A stretch of 20,490 bases of DNA from Prevotella sp. CAG:924. GTDB taxonomy: Bacteria; Bacteroidota; Bacteroidia; Bacteroidales; Bacteroidaceae. Under the pieces are notes generated by a model. The model was not told the origin of the DNA. It did not search any database and saw only the letters and a list, made by a program, of their open reading frames with translations. The position numbers and the translations under genes were made by a program. Of the stretch, positions 8,447 through 14,777 are shown in pieces. The stretch is from contig HF988416.1 of NCBI GenBank assembly GCA_000431975.1, forward strand, positions 1-20,490, in the 5' to 3' direction. Position 1 is the stretch's first letter, and the number at the start of each line of letters is the position of its first letter.

Positions 8447-8523
8447 AGGATTATAGTCTTTTGCATTTAGCTCTGCGATATTCTCCCTTTGTGATATAGG
8501 AGAATTTACGGTACTATAATCTT
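8447..8523. repeat. Nested inverted repeats after the polysaccharide operon
   Basis: GATTATAGT (8449-8457) is perfectly complementary to ACTATAATC (8513-8521) and can be extended by one A-T pair and a G-U pair. Inside it, ATTCTCC (8480-8486) pairs with GGAGAAT (8499-8505). This could fold as a forked hairpin in the operon's 3' region. There is no T-run after it, so it is not a classical terminator. Confidence 0.45.
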
Positions 8524-8668
8524 AGAGTATAGATGTGAATTTATAAAATAGAATTATGACATAAGGGACAATTCTCTGTCTTATTTTGGCTATTGCCGGT
8601 CTTTAATGCTGTAATATGCAATATTAGATCAGAATAGTACGAAAGTTAGTGATAATTAACACTCAAAA

Positions 8669-8700
8669 GTTGTTATGTATGTATAAAGAAACTATATTTG
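8669..8700 (+). promoter_or_regulatory. Bacteroidetes-type promoter in the gene-free region
   Basis: TATATTTG (8693-8700) matches TAnnTTTG. GTTG (8669-8672), one base off the TTTG -33 element, lies 20 bases before it, within the usual 19-21. Transcription would begin around 8706-8710 and read into sequence without a gene. Confidence 0.5.
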
Positions 8701-9164
8701 CAGGTAGTTAAAAGAGAATGACAGACCGTCTCTTCTAAAGAGGCTGACTCCCCATATAGTATTTGTTTTGAGACAGACAAAGAAGAATAGAGAGAGGTCC
8801 CAGTGAGGGGGTAGCCGTAGGTAGTTCGAATTGAGACAAGTAGAACGGGAAGAAGAGTCGAATAACCCTCAACTTATTGAATACTTACTAGAATGCTTTC
8901 CGTGGCATAATGCCTGTAGTCTTATGACTATTATCGTAAATAGCTTTATTCGATTGCAGGCAGAGTGCATTTGCAGACAAGCTTTTAAGTATTGATTCAC
9001 AATATATCAGTAACATAGTGACCTTTCACAATTGATGGGAAATAAGGATTGATATGAAAGAGTTGTCGTACATGGATAAGCTGTACTAGTCAGGGTATTT
9101 GAGAGAATGTCCATTTACTTTCCTCCTTTCTATTAAATAATGATATCAATCGCTTTGGTAATTT

Positions 9165-9224
9165 AAGATGATAAGTTCTTTTATGGAACATTCTGTATAT
9201 ATGTTAGGTGCAAGATGATAAGTT
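9165..9224. repeat. 13-bp direct repeat AAGATGATAAGTT
   Basis: AAGATGATAAGTT occurs at 9165-9177 and again, identically, at 9212-9224, so the copies start 47 bases apart. The second copy directly precedes the three-hairpin block. It may be a duplicated structural element or a protein-binding site. Confidence 0.6.
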
Positions 9225-9242
9225 AACCGTTACAAGAAAGAA

Positions 9243-9353
9243 GAGACTTAAGAGTAAGTGTCAATCTAAGGCTGGAGGCGATGTGAATCGGTGAAAGCCT
9301 CCATGAAGCACAACCGTTTGGTGGTGTGGGGATAACCCACCTGCCATTCGGTT
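9243..9353 (+). other. Three tandem stem-loops (conserved-RNA-like block)
   Basis: Stem-loop 1 (9243-9262) has GA and ACTTA pairing with TAAGT and TC around one G-G mismatch, with loop AGAG. Stem-loop 2 (9274-9302) has GGAGGC pairing with GCCTCC; inside is GAT-GTGA-ATC, a 3-bp stem capped by a GNRA tetraloop, followed by GGTGAAA. Stem-loop 3 (9312-9353) has AACCG/CGGTT, a symmetric TT/TT internal loop, TGGTGG/CTGCCA with two G-U pairs, a bulged T, and GTGGG/CCCAC closed by GATAA. The spacing of 9-11 bases between stems and the GNRA loop look like a folded RNA, not chance. Complementarity is directly visible; function is unknown. Confidence 0.6.
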
Positions 9354-9363
9354 CTTTTATTTA
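9312..9363 (+). terminator. Possible intrinsic terminator of the candidate RNA
   Basis: The 16-bp hairpin at 9312-9353 is followed by C, TTTT, A, TTT. The T-run is interrupted, so termination may be partial. The hairpin might instead be part of the folded RNA itself. Confidence 0.4.
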
Positions 9364-9545
9364 ATAGTTTCTTAATTAATACTCGATAATCGACGATACT
9401 CAACAATAATGTAATGTAGGAGATCCTCCTTGGATTTATAATTTCTGTATCTGTGCACCAGAGGACTTATAGATTCTATGAAGAATCGTGGTTTGGCTCT
9501 AACCATAAGTGTCCAAACATAATTTATAAAAAGGCCTGGATAAAT

Positions 9546-9580
9546 AAAAGGAGCTACATCATAGATGTAACTCCTTTTTA
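9546..9580. terminator. Bidirectional intrinsic terminator beside the tRNA
   Basis: AAAAGGAG (9547-9554) and TACATC pair with GATGTA and CTCCTTTT on the other side of a short loop, with one C-A mismatch. The stem is flanked by A-runs on one side and T-runs on the other, so it can work for transcripts in both directions. On the minus strand it lies just after the tRNA 3' end and should terminate the tRNA transcript; on the plus strand it would stop reading from the polysaccharide/RNA region. Confidence 0.8.
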
Positions 9581-9584
9581 TTAG

Positions 9585-9658
9585 TAGCGGGGGTGGGACC
9601 CGAACCCACGACCTCCGGATTATGAATCCGACGCTCTAACCAGCTGAGCTATCCCGCC
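9585..9658 (-). tRNA. tRNA with anticodon CAT (elongator Met, or Ile2)
   Basis: Read on the minus strand, the 74-nt gene folds into a full cloverleaf. It has acceptor GGCGGGA/CCCCGCT, D-stem GCTC/GAGC, anticodon stem TCGGA/TCCGG with loop TTCATAA, and T-stem GTGGG/CCCAC with loop TTCGGGT. CAT is the anticodon. The anticodon stem lacks the three consecutive G-C pairs of an initiator, so it is elongator tRNA-Met or the lysidine-modified tRNA-Ile2; elongator Met seems more likely. The acceptor has G1-U72 and an A7-C66 mismatch. CCA is not encoded (CTA follows) and would be added by the CCA-adding enzyme. Confidence 0.95.
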
Positions 9659-9661
9659 GAC

Positions 9662-9731
9662 ACAACTTTCAGTTGTTAGATGGTTTCTGAAAGCGGTTGC
9701 AAAGGTAAGACTATTTTCTCATTCCTCCAAA
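9662..9731 (-). promoter_or_regulatory. tRNA promoter with near-perfect Bacteroidetes consensus
   Basis: On the minus strand, TTTG (complement of 9728-9731) is followed after exactly 20 bases by TACCTTTG (complement of 9700-9707), matching the TTTG-N19-21-TAnnTTTG consensus. The start site should fall around 9690-9695, leaving a leader of about 35 bases. That leader contains the hairpin ACAACT-TTC-AGTTGT (9662-9676) just before the mature 5' end at 9658, presumably removed by RNase P. Confidence 0.85.
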
Positions 9732-9852
9732 TTTTCGGGCATCTTTTTTTCTTGTTCTCTGAAAAAGTGATAAGTTGAGGGCGGCAAACTGTCGGAAAAG
9801 TGATACGAACGATAAAAAATGAGAAAATGAGGTGATTCTGATATTTTTCCAT

Positions 9853-9860
9853 TATCTTTG
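9853..9860 (+). promoter_or_regulatory. -7 element for the LptF/G-like gene
   Basis: TATCTTTG matches TAnnTTTG and lies 56 bases upstream of the start at 9917. The -33 region is weak. It is divergent from the tRNA promoter. Confidence 0.6.
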
Positions 9861-9916
9861 CAAAAATAAACCGGCTAGAAGCTGTTGACAGTCAACTATG
9901 GCCGCCGGAATGCAAC

Positions 9917-11830
9917 ATGAACGTTCGAATAAAGAAACTTGATATTTTCATAGCCAAGCAGTTTGGTCTCCTTTTCCTGGGAACTTTCTTCATCTGCCAG
10001 TTCGTGCTGATGATGCAGTTCCTTTGGCGATATATAGAAGAGGTGATTGGCAAGGGTCTGTCGATGGATGTGCTGGCCCAGTTTTTCTGGTACATGGCCC
10101 TGATGCTTGTGCCACAAGCTCTGCCATTGGCTATCCTGTTGAGCTCGCTCATCACCTTTGGTAATTTGGGCGAGAGTTCGGAGTTGACGGCCATTAAGGC
10201 TGCCGGTATCTCGTTGATGCAGACATTCCGTTCGCTGATCATCATTAGTGTGGCGATCTGTCTGGGTTCTTTTTACTTTCAGAACAATATTGGTCCGATG
10301 GCCAATATGAAGATTACCCAGTTGCTGCTTTCTATGAAACAGAAAAGTCCGGAGCTGGAGATTCCGGAGGGAGTTTTCTATGATGGCATTCCCAACTGTA
10401 ATATCTATGTACAGAAAAAGGACCTTAAGACAGGACATCTCTATGGTATCATGATTTATCGGATGACCAACAGTTTTGAGGATGCGGCTATTATTCTGGC
10501 TGATTCCGGTATGTTGCAGTCAACGGCGGAGAAAAAGCATCTTTTACTCCATCTATGGAGTGGGGAGTGGTTTGAAAATATGCAGTCGTCTCAGTTGGCA
10601 GGCTCAGCAGCTGTTCCGTATCGCCGGGAGACATTTACGGCTAAGCGGATCGTGCTCGACTTTGATGGCGATTTTAATATGACAGATGCTGCGGCGCTTT
10701 CCAATAATGCACGCGGTAAGAGTCTGATGCAGATCAGCAATGATATCGACTCTCTCAATGGTGTATACGATAGTGCGGCAAGGGCCAATTATGCCATGAG
10801 CCAGCGTATGTATAATTATTATTCGCCAGTGGCCCGTGCTGACAGTATGCGACTGTTGCGTAAAGCGAAGGAAAAACCGTTGGATTTTGATAAGGCGTAC
10901 GACAAGCTGACACCAGATCAGAAACGTATGGCATTGACCACCAGCTTGAGTCGGGTACAGAGTCGGGTGAATGACCTGCAGTTTACGTCAATGGTGTCGA
11001 AGGATAGTGAGAAACTGTTGCGTCAGCACAAGATTGAGGCGATCAACAAGTTTACGTTGGCTCTTCAATGCCTGCTCTTCTTCTTCATAGGAGCTCCATT
11101 GGGAGCTATTATCCGCAAGGGAGGATTGGGCGTACCGATCATTACGTCGGTGTTGGTGTTCATCATTTATTATATTCTCGACAATTCCGGTTATCGTATG
11201 GCCCGTGGAGGTATGTGGGCGGTATGGTTTGGTAAGTTACTGGCACCAGCGGTGATGGCACCTGTTGCTGTGTTTGTCACTTATAAGGCGTATAACGATT
11301 CGATGGTGTTTAATGTGGATCTTTGGCGCGACATCTTCATGCGTGCTTTAGGTCTGCGTGTAAAGCGGCATATTGATATGAAGGAAGTGGTCATCCACGA
11401 GCCGGACTATCGAGCCGACAGAGAACAGTTGTTACAGATCACGCGTAGCGTACAGGACTATTCGCGCATGCACCATCTTAAGCATTTGCCCAGTCCTATT
11501 AAAGTGTTCTTTAAGTATCACCCAGATCATGAAATAGAGCGTATCAATGACGAATTGGAAAGTGTTATTACTGATCTGAGTAATACGCGCGATATGCATG
11601 TGTTGGCTGCTATCAACCGCTATCCGGTATTGGTGGTGAAGGCTCATACGCGACCTTTTGAACATCGTTGGCTTAATGCGCTGTCTGCTATTATCGTACC
11701 TGTCGGTATCTTCTTTTATTTGCGAATGTGGCGTTTCCGTCTCAGGCTCTATCGCGACTTGCGTGTTATCAAACAAACCAATGATGTGCTCTGTGTGCAT
11801 CTGAGAGACTCTTATGGCGGTATCCGGTAA
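9917..11830 (+). CDS. LptF/LptG (YjgP/YjgQ) family permease
   Basis: This 637-residue membrane protein starts with KKLDIFIAKQFGLLFLGTF, the first helix of the YjgP/YjgQ family. Three N-terminal helices (about 14-40, 55-85, 105-125) are followed by a periplasmic domain and a second set of helices at about 375-460 (TLALQCLLFFFIGAPLGAIIRKGGLG is the typical start of the fourth). In E. coli, LptF and LptG pair with the ATPase LptB to extract LPS from the inner membrane. Here the chain is much longer than the ~360 residues of the E. coli proteins. There is an additional charged, partly helical stretch at about 255-375, and a C-terminal extension of some 170 residues ending in one more hydrophobic helix (WLNALSAIIVPVGIFFYLRMWRF). 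I recall long versions as common in Bacteroidetes. Whether it acts as LptF, LptG or both cannot be told. ribBA follows after 96 bases. Confidence 0.9.
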   Translation: MNVRIKKLDIFIAKQFGLLFLGTFFICQFVLMMQFLWRYIEEVIGKGLSMDVLAQFFWYMALMLVPQALPLAILLSSLITFGNLGESSELTAIKAAGISLMQTFRSLIIISVAICLGSFYFQNNIGPMANMKITQLLLSMKQKSPELEIPEGVFYDGIPNCNIYVQKKDLKTGHLYGIMIYRMTNSFEDAAIILADSGMLQSTAEKKHLLLHLWSGEWFENMQSSQLAGSAAVPYRRETFTAKRIVLDFDGDFNMTDAAALSNNARGKSLMQISNDIDSLNGVYDSAARANYAMSQRMYNYYSPVARADSMRLLRKAKEKPLDFDKAYDKLTPDQKRMALTTSLSRVQSRVNDLQFTSMVSKDSEKLLRQHKIEAINKFTLALQCLLFFFIGAPLGAIIRKGGLGVPIITSVLVFIIYYILDNSGYRMARGGMWAVWFGKLLAPAVMAPVAVFVTYKAYNDSMVFNVDLWRDIFMRALGLRVKRHIDMKEVVIHEPDYRADREQLLQITRSVQDYSRMHHLKHLPSPIKVFFKYHPDHEIERINDELESVITDLSNTRDMHVLAAINRYPVLVVKAHTRPFEHRWLNALSAIIVPVGIFFYLRMWRFRLRLYRDLRVIKQTNDVLCVHLRDSYGGIR

Positions 11831-11926
11831 GCATGAAAACCGTAGATTTTAGCGGATTGATCAGCTGTGACGGAGTACAGCAATAATATTAAATAATAAT
11901 TAAGGTATTAGTAAGGACTAAATACT

Positions 11927-13147
11927 ATGAACGAAGGTAACAAGAATTTCAAGCTCAGTAGCATCGAGGATGCGATCAAAGATTTCAGAGATGGAAAGTT
12001 TGTCATTGTCGTCGATGATGAGGACCGAGAGAATGAGGGTGACCTCATTATGGCAGCAGAACTGATCACTCCCGAGAAGGTGAACTTCATGTTGAAGAAT
12101 GCGCGTGGCGTACTCTGTTGCCCCATAACCATATCACGTGCCGAGGAGCTCGATCTGCCCCATCAGGTGAGTGAAAACACATCGATGCTAGGCACTCCAT
12201 TCACCATCACGGTGGATAAGCTCGAAGGTTGCACTACAGGTGTGTCAGCCAATGATAGGGCTGCTACGATTAAGGCGCTGGCTGATCCCAGTTCTACACC
12301 GAAGACATTTGGTCGTCCCGGACACATCAACCCTCTTTATGCCCAGGATAACGGAGTGCTGCGTCGCTCCGGACATACAGAGGCGGCTGTTGACCTATGC
12401 CGTCTGGCCGGTCTGCAGCCTGCTGGCGTGCTGATGGAGATCATGAATGATGATGGGTCGATGGCGCGTATGCCTGATCTGCAGGTGAAAGCCAAGGAGT
12501 GGGGACTGCATATCATCACCATTAAGGACCTTATTGCTTACCGTCTACGTAAGGAGTCAAGTATAGAGGTGGGAGAGACTGTCGACTTGCCTACGATTTA
12601 TGGTCATTTTCATCTTATCCCTTTCCGTCAGACAAGCAACGGTCTGGAGCACATGGCCCTTATCAAAGGTAGTTGGAACGAGGATGAGCCAGTACTTGTG
12701 CGTGTTCATTCGAGTTGTGCTACGGGCGATATTCTCGGTAGCCAACGTTGCGACTGTGGCGAACAGCTTCACAAGGCGATGCAGATGATTGAGAAGGAAG
12801 GCAAGGGCGTGCTTATCTATATGCAGCAGGAAGGCCGAGGTATAGGTCTGATGAATAAGATAGCTGCGTATAAACTACAGGAACAAGGTCTTGATACGGT
12901 AGATGCAAATATCCACCTCGGTTTTAAGCCTGATGAACGTGACTATGGCTGTGGTGCTCAGATGCTCCGTCACCTGGGTGTACACAAGATGCGTCTGATG
13001 ACCAATAATCCGACCAAACGTGTCGGACTGGAAGCATATGGCCTGGAGATTGTTGAGAATGTACCTATTGAGGTGACCCCCAATCCATACGATGCTCGGT
13101 ATCTGATGACCAAGCGTGACCGGATGGGCCACAAATTGCACCTGTAA
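11927..13147 (+). CDS. ribBA: Bifunctional 3,4-dihydroxy-2-butanone-4-phosphate synthase / GTP cyclohydrolase II
   Basis: This 406-residue fusion carries both entry enzymes of riboflavin synthesis. The N-terminal RibB half contains the acidic loop DDEDRENEGDLIMAAE (30-45), RPGHINPLYA (130-139) and GHTEAAVDLCRLAG (149-162); it converts ribulose 5-phosphate to dihydroxybutanone phosphate plus formate. The RibA half (from about 208) has VRVHSSCATGDILGSQRCDCG with the three zinc-ligand cysteines C264, C275 and C277, then MQQEGRGIGL (299-308) and the NNPTK segment (360-364); it opens GTP to the pyrimidine precursor. All key motifs are intact and the length is normal. No FMN riboswitch is visible in the 96-base leader. 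It is presumably cytosolic, and it is not next to other rib genes in this window. Confidence 0.97.
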   Translation: MNEGNKNFKLSSIEDAIKDFRDGKFVIVVDDEDRENEGDLIMAAELITPEKVNFMLKNARGVLCCPITISRAEELDLPHQVSENTSMLGTPFTITVDKLEGCTTGVSANDRAATIKALADPSSTPKTFGRPGHINPLYAQDNGVLRRSGHTEAAVDLCRLAGLQPAGVLMEIMNDDGSMARMPDLQVKAKEWGLHIITIKDLIAYRLRKESSIEVGETVDLPTIYGHFHLIPFRQTSNGLEHMALIKGSWNEDEPVLVRVHSSCATGDILGSQRCDCGEQLHKAMQMIEKEGKGVLIYMQQEGRGIGLMNKIAAYKLQEQGLDTVDANIHLGFKPDERDYGCGAQMLRHLGVHKMRLMTNNPTKRVGLEAYGLEIVENVPIEVTPNPYDARYLMTKRDRMGHKLHL

Positions 13148-13267
13148 ATAGAATTCTTCTGGAATTAGTATGCGTTAACAAGGAACCGTTTCTTAACTTT
13201 TGTAAAGTGTAATGTCTATTTAATAAAATAATGATACGGTTTTCTTCGTTTTTAGAAATAAATTTCT

Positions 13268-13275
13268 TACTTTTG
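13268..13275 (+). promoter_or_regulatory. -7 element for the aminotransferase gene
   Basis: TACTTTTG fits TAnnTTTG; TTCG at 13245-13248, 19 bases upstream, is a one-mismatch -33. The start codon follows about 100 bases later. Confidence 0.55.
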
Positions 13276-13376
13276 CAGGAAAGTAGAGTCCGCTCCTCAC
13301 GCCAGGAAATATCATTTTGTGTGTATGCACAGTCGGTGGCGTAATGAGGAAGGGAATAGATTAATAAGCAATCATT

Positions 13377-14570
13377 ATGGCACAATTATCAGATCGTCTG
13401 AATCGACTCGCACCTTCAGCAACGCTGGCTATGTCTCAGAAAAGTAGCGAGATGAAAGCTCAGGGTATTGATGTGATCAACATGAGTGTCGGAGAGCCCG
13501 ACTTTAATACGCCTGAGCACATTAAGGCTGCAGGACAGAAGGCTATCGCTGACAACTATTCCAAGTATTCTCCTGTGCCGGGATATATGGCTCTTCGCCA
13601 GGCTATCTCGGACAAGCTCCAGAAGGAGAACGGGTTGAGCTATGCCCCGTCGGAAGTGATTGTCGGAACAGGTGGTAAGCAGGGTGTCTGCAACACGATC
13701 CTCGCATTGATAAATCCAGGTGACGAGGTGGTGATTCCCGCTCCTTATTGGGTGAGCTATCCCCAGATGGTGAAATTGGCAGGTGGTACGCCTGTCGTGG
13801 TTCGTACCTCTTTTGAGAACGACTTTAAGATGACGGCCGAACAGTTTGAAGAGGTAATTACTCCGAAGACGAAGATGCTGATCCTCTGCTCGCCGAGTAA
13901 CCCTACGGGTAGTGTCTATTCTAAAGAGGAATTGAAGGCATTGGCCGATGTTGTGCTGAAGCACGATGATCTTTATGTGCTCTCTGACGAGATATACGAG
14001 CATATTAATTATGTAGGCAAACACGAGAGCATTGCTCAGTTCCCCGGTATGAAAGAGCGTGTGATCCTGTGTAATGGTGTGAGCAAGGCTTATGCCATGA
14101 CGGGTTGGCGTCTTGGCTGGGTGGCTGCCCCCGAATGGATTGTTAAGGGCTTGAATAAGTTGCAAGGACAATACACCAGTGGTACGAGTGATGTGTCGCA
14201 GATGGCTGCATTGGCTGCTTACACGGGTGATCAGCAGTGTGTGGAAGATATGCGTCAGGCTTTTGAACGTCGTCGCGATCTTATCGTAAAGTTGGCCGGC
14301 GAGATTGAAGGATTGGAGGTAAACGTTCCTCAGGGTGCTTTCTATCTCTTCCCCAAGTGCTCGAGCTTCTTCGGTAAAACCGATGGTAAGCACACGATCA
14401 ACAATTCGACGGATTTCTCGCTCTATCTGCTTGAGGAGGCACATGTGGCTACGGTAGCTGGTGATGCTTTCGGTGAGCCGGATGGGTTCCGTATGAGCTA
14501 TGCTACGAGTGACGAGAATATCTGCGAGGCTCTGCGTCGTATCAAGGAGGCTTTGGCAAAACTGCATTAA
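13377..14570 (+). CDS. aspC: Aspartate aminotransferase, class I (Ib type)
   Basis: This 397-residue fold-type I PLP enzyme closely resembles bacterial class Ib aspartate aminotransferases. Landmarks include NMSVGEPDFNTPEHI (35-49), YSPVPGYMALR (64-74), CSPSNPTGSVY (171-181, with N175), DEIYEHI (204-210, with D204 for the pyridine nitrogen), NGVSKAYAMTGWRLGW (233-248, with the PLP Schiff-base lysine K237) and RMSYA (R372, the substrate carboxylate-binding arginine). It exchanges the amino group between aspartate and 2-oxoglutarate in the cytosol. Length is standard and no catalytic residue is missing. Some Ib enzymes also accept prephenate, so prephenate aminotransferase activity is possible. 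It has its own promoter-like element and is followed by a hairpin, so it is probably transcribed alone. Confidence 0.95.
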   Translation: MAQLSDRLNRLAPSATLAMSQKSSEMKAQGIDVINMSVGEPDFNTPEHIKAAGQKAIADNYSKYSPVPGYMALRQAISDKLQKENGLSYAPSEVIVGTGGKQGVCNTILALINPGDEVVIPAPYWVSYPQMVKLAGGTPVVVRTSFENDFKMTAEQFEEVITPKTKMLILCSPSNPTGSVYSKEELKALADVVLKHDDLYVLSDEIYEHINYVGKHESIAQFPGMKERVILCNGVSKAYAMTGWRLGWVAAPEWIVKGLNKLQGQYTSGTSDVSQMAALAAYTGDQQCVEDMRQAFERRRDLIVKLAGEIEGLEVNVPQGAFYLFPKCSSFFGKTDGKHTINNSTDFSLYLLEEAHVATVAGDAFGEPDGFRMSYATSDENICEALRRIKEALAKLH

Positions 14571-14577
14571 CGATTGT

Positions 14578-14612
14578 GTGCGTGCCCGCACGAGGGTGTG
14601 CAGGGCACGTAC
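14578..14612 (+). terminator. GC-rich hairpin after the aminotransferase gene
   Basis: GTGCGTGCCC (14578-14587) pairs with GGGCACGTAC (14603-14612) with one mismatch, and the loop holds a further GCAC/GTGC stem. It begins 7 bases after the stop codon. The following sequence is A/T-rich but has no proper T-run, so it may stabilise the mRNA 3' end or terminate with help. Confidence 0.55.
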
Positions 14613-14644
14613 ATTAAAATTTGTGTTAAATGTAGACAAATCCG

Positions 14645-14674
14645 CTTGCGGTACATTAATAATTGCTATCTTTG
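14645..14674 (+). promoter_or_regulatory. Promoter of the exbB-tonB cluster
   Basis: TATCTTTG (14667-14674) matches the -7 consensus, with CTTG (14645-14648) 18 bases upstream. A leader of about 95 bases follows that is almost pure A/T near the start codon (14735-14777), as in highly expressed Bacteroidetes genes. Confidence 0.65.
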
Positions 14675-14777
14675 CGGAAGAATTACGTAAAAACGTAGTT
14701 TTACTAAAGTACTAAAAGAGGAAACAAGAAATTTACAACTAAATTATTTATAACTAAAAATTTTAAAATTTAAAATT

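Larger units (their letters stand above)
8708..9363 (+). ncRNA. Candidate long structured non-coding RNA, family not recognised
   Basis: The stretch is bounded by a promoter match ending at 8700 and by a 16-bp hairpin at 9312-9353 followed by CTTTTATTT. It has no credible reading frame. Visible local stems include GTCTCTT/AAGAGGC at 8728-8744 (7 bp with one G-U, loop CTA) and three tandem stem-loops at 9243-9353. TAAAAGA at 8709-8715 is complementary to TCTTTTA at 9353-9359, which might close the molecule end to end, although this would compete with the terminator run. I checked it by eye against tmRNA, RNase P RNA, 4.5S RNA, group II introns and common riboswitches and did not find a convincing match. 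Boundaries and existence are inference. Confidence 0.35.
8401..9545. other. 1.1-kb gene-free region with dense secondary-structure signals
   Basis: All six frames are broken by frequent stops and I find no protein motif here, including no obvious degenerate transposase. The region is A/T-rich and contains several inverted repeats, a direct repeat, a promoter-like sequence and three consecutive hairpins, each listed separately. It lies between the accessory polysaccharide locus and a tRNA gene. It could be an untranslated RNA gene, the 3' flank of the polysaccharide operon, or decayed DNA. Confidence 0.7.

Noticed and set aside
9274..9353. Cobalamin riboswitch, suggested by GTGAATCGGTGAAAGCC
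   Set aside because: The core AAGGGAA segment and the B12 box are absent, the order of stems differs, and no B12-related gene follows on the plus strand.
9274..9363. Group II intron domain V or RNA-only group II intron remnant
   Set aside because: The terminal hairpin is 42 nt with a GATAA loop and lacks the AGC triad and the 34-nt geometry of domain V. No GTGYG-type 5' end or reverse transcriptase trace was seen. Still worth excluding with cmscan.
8708..9363. tmRNA, RNase P RNA or 4.5S RNA as the identity of the candidate RNA
   Set aside because: No tRNA-like T-arm plus acceptor ends, no tag-peptide frame, no RNase P helix P4 sequences and no SRP core motif could be found by eye.
9585..9605. 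Integrative-element attachment site at the tRNA 3' end, with the polysaccharide region as an island
   Set aside because: The tRNA's 3' end does face the accessory region, but no second copy of the 3' end sequence and no integrase occur in the window.
9896..10438. 180-codon minus-strand frame opposite the start of the LptF/G-like gene
   Set aside because: The plus-strand gene has clear family helices and a promoter; the antisense product is low-complexity and lacks motifs.
13416..14639. Open frame of 407 codons antisense to the aminotransferase gene
   Set aside because: It lies almost entirely opposite a well-conserved enzyme with all active-site residues, and its translation shows no family motifs. 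It is a codon-bias shadow.
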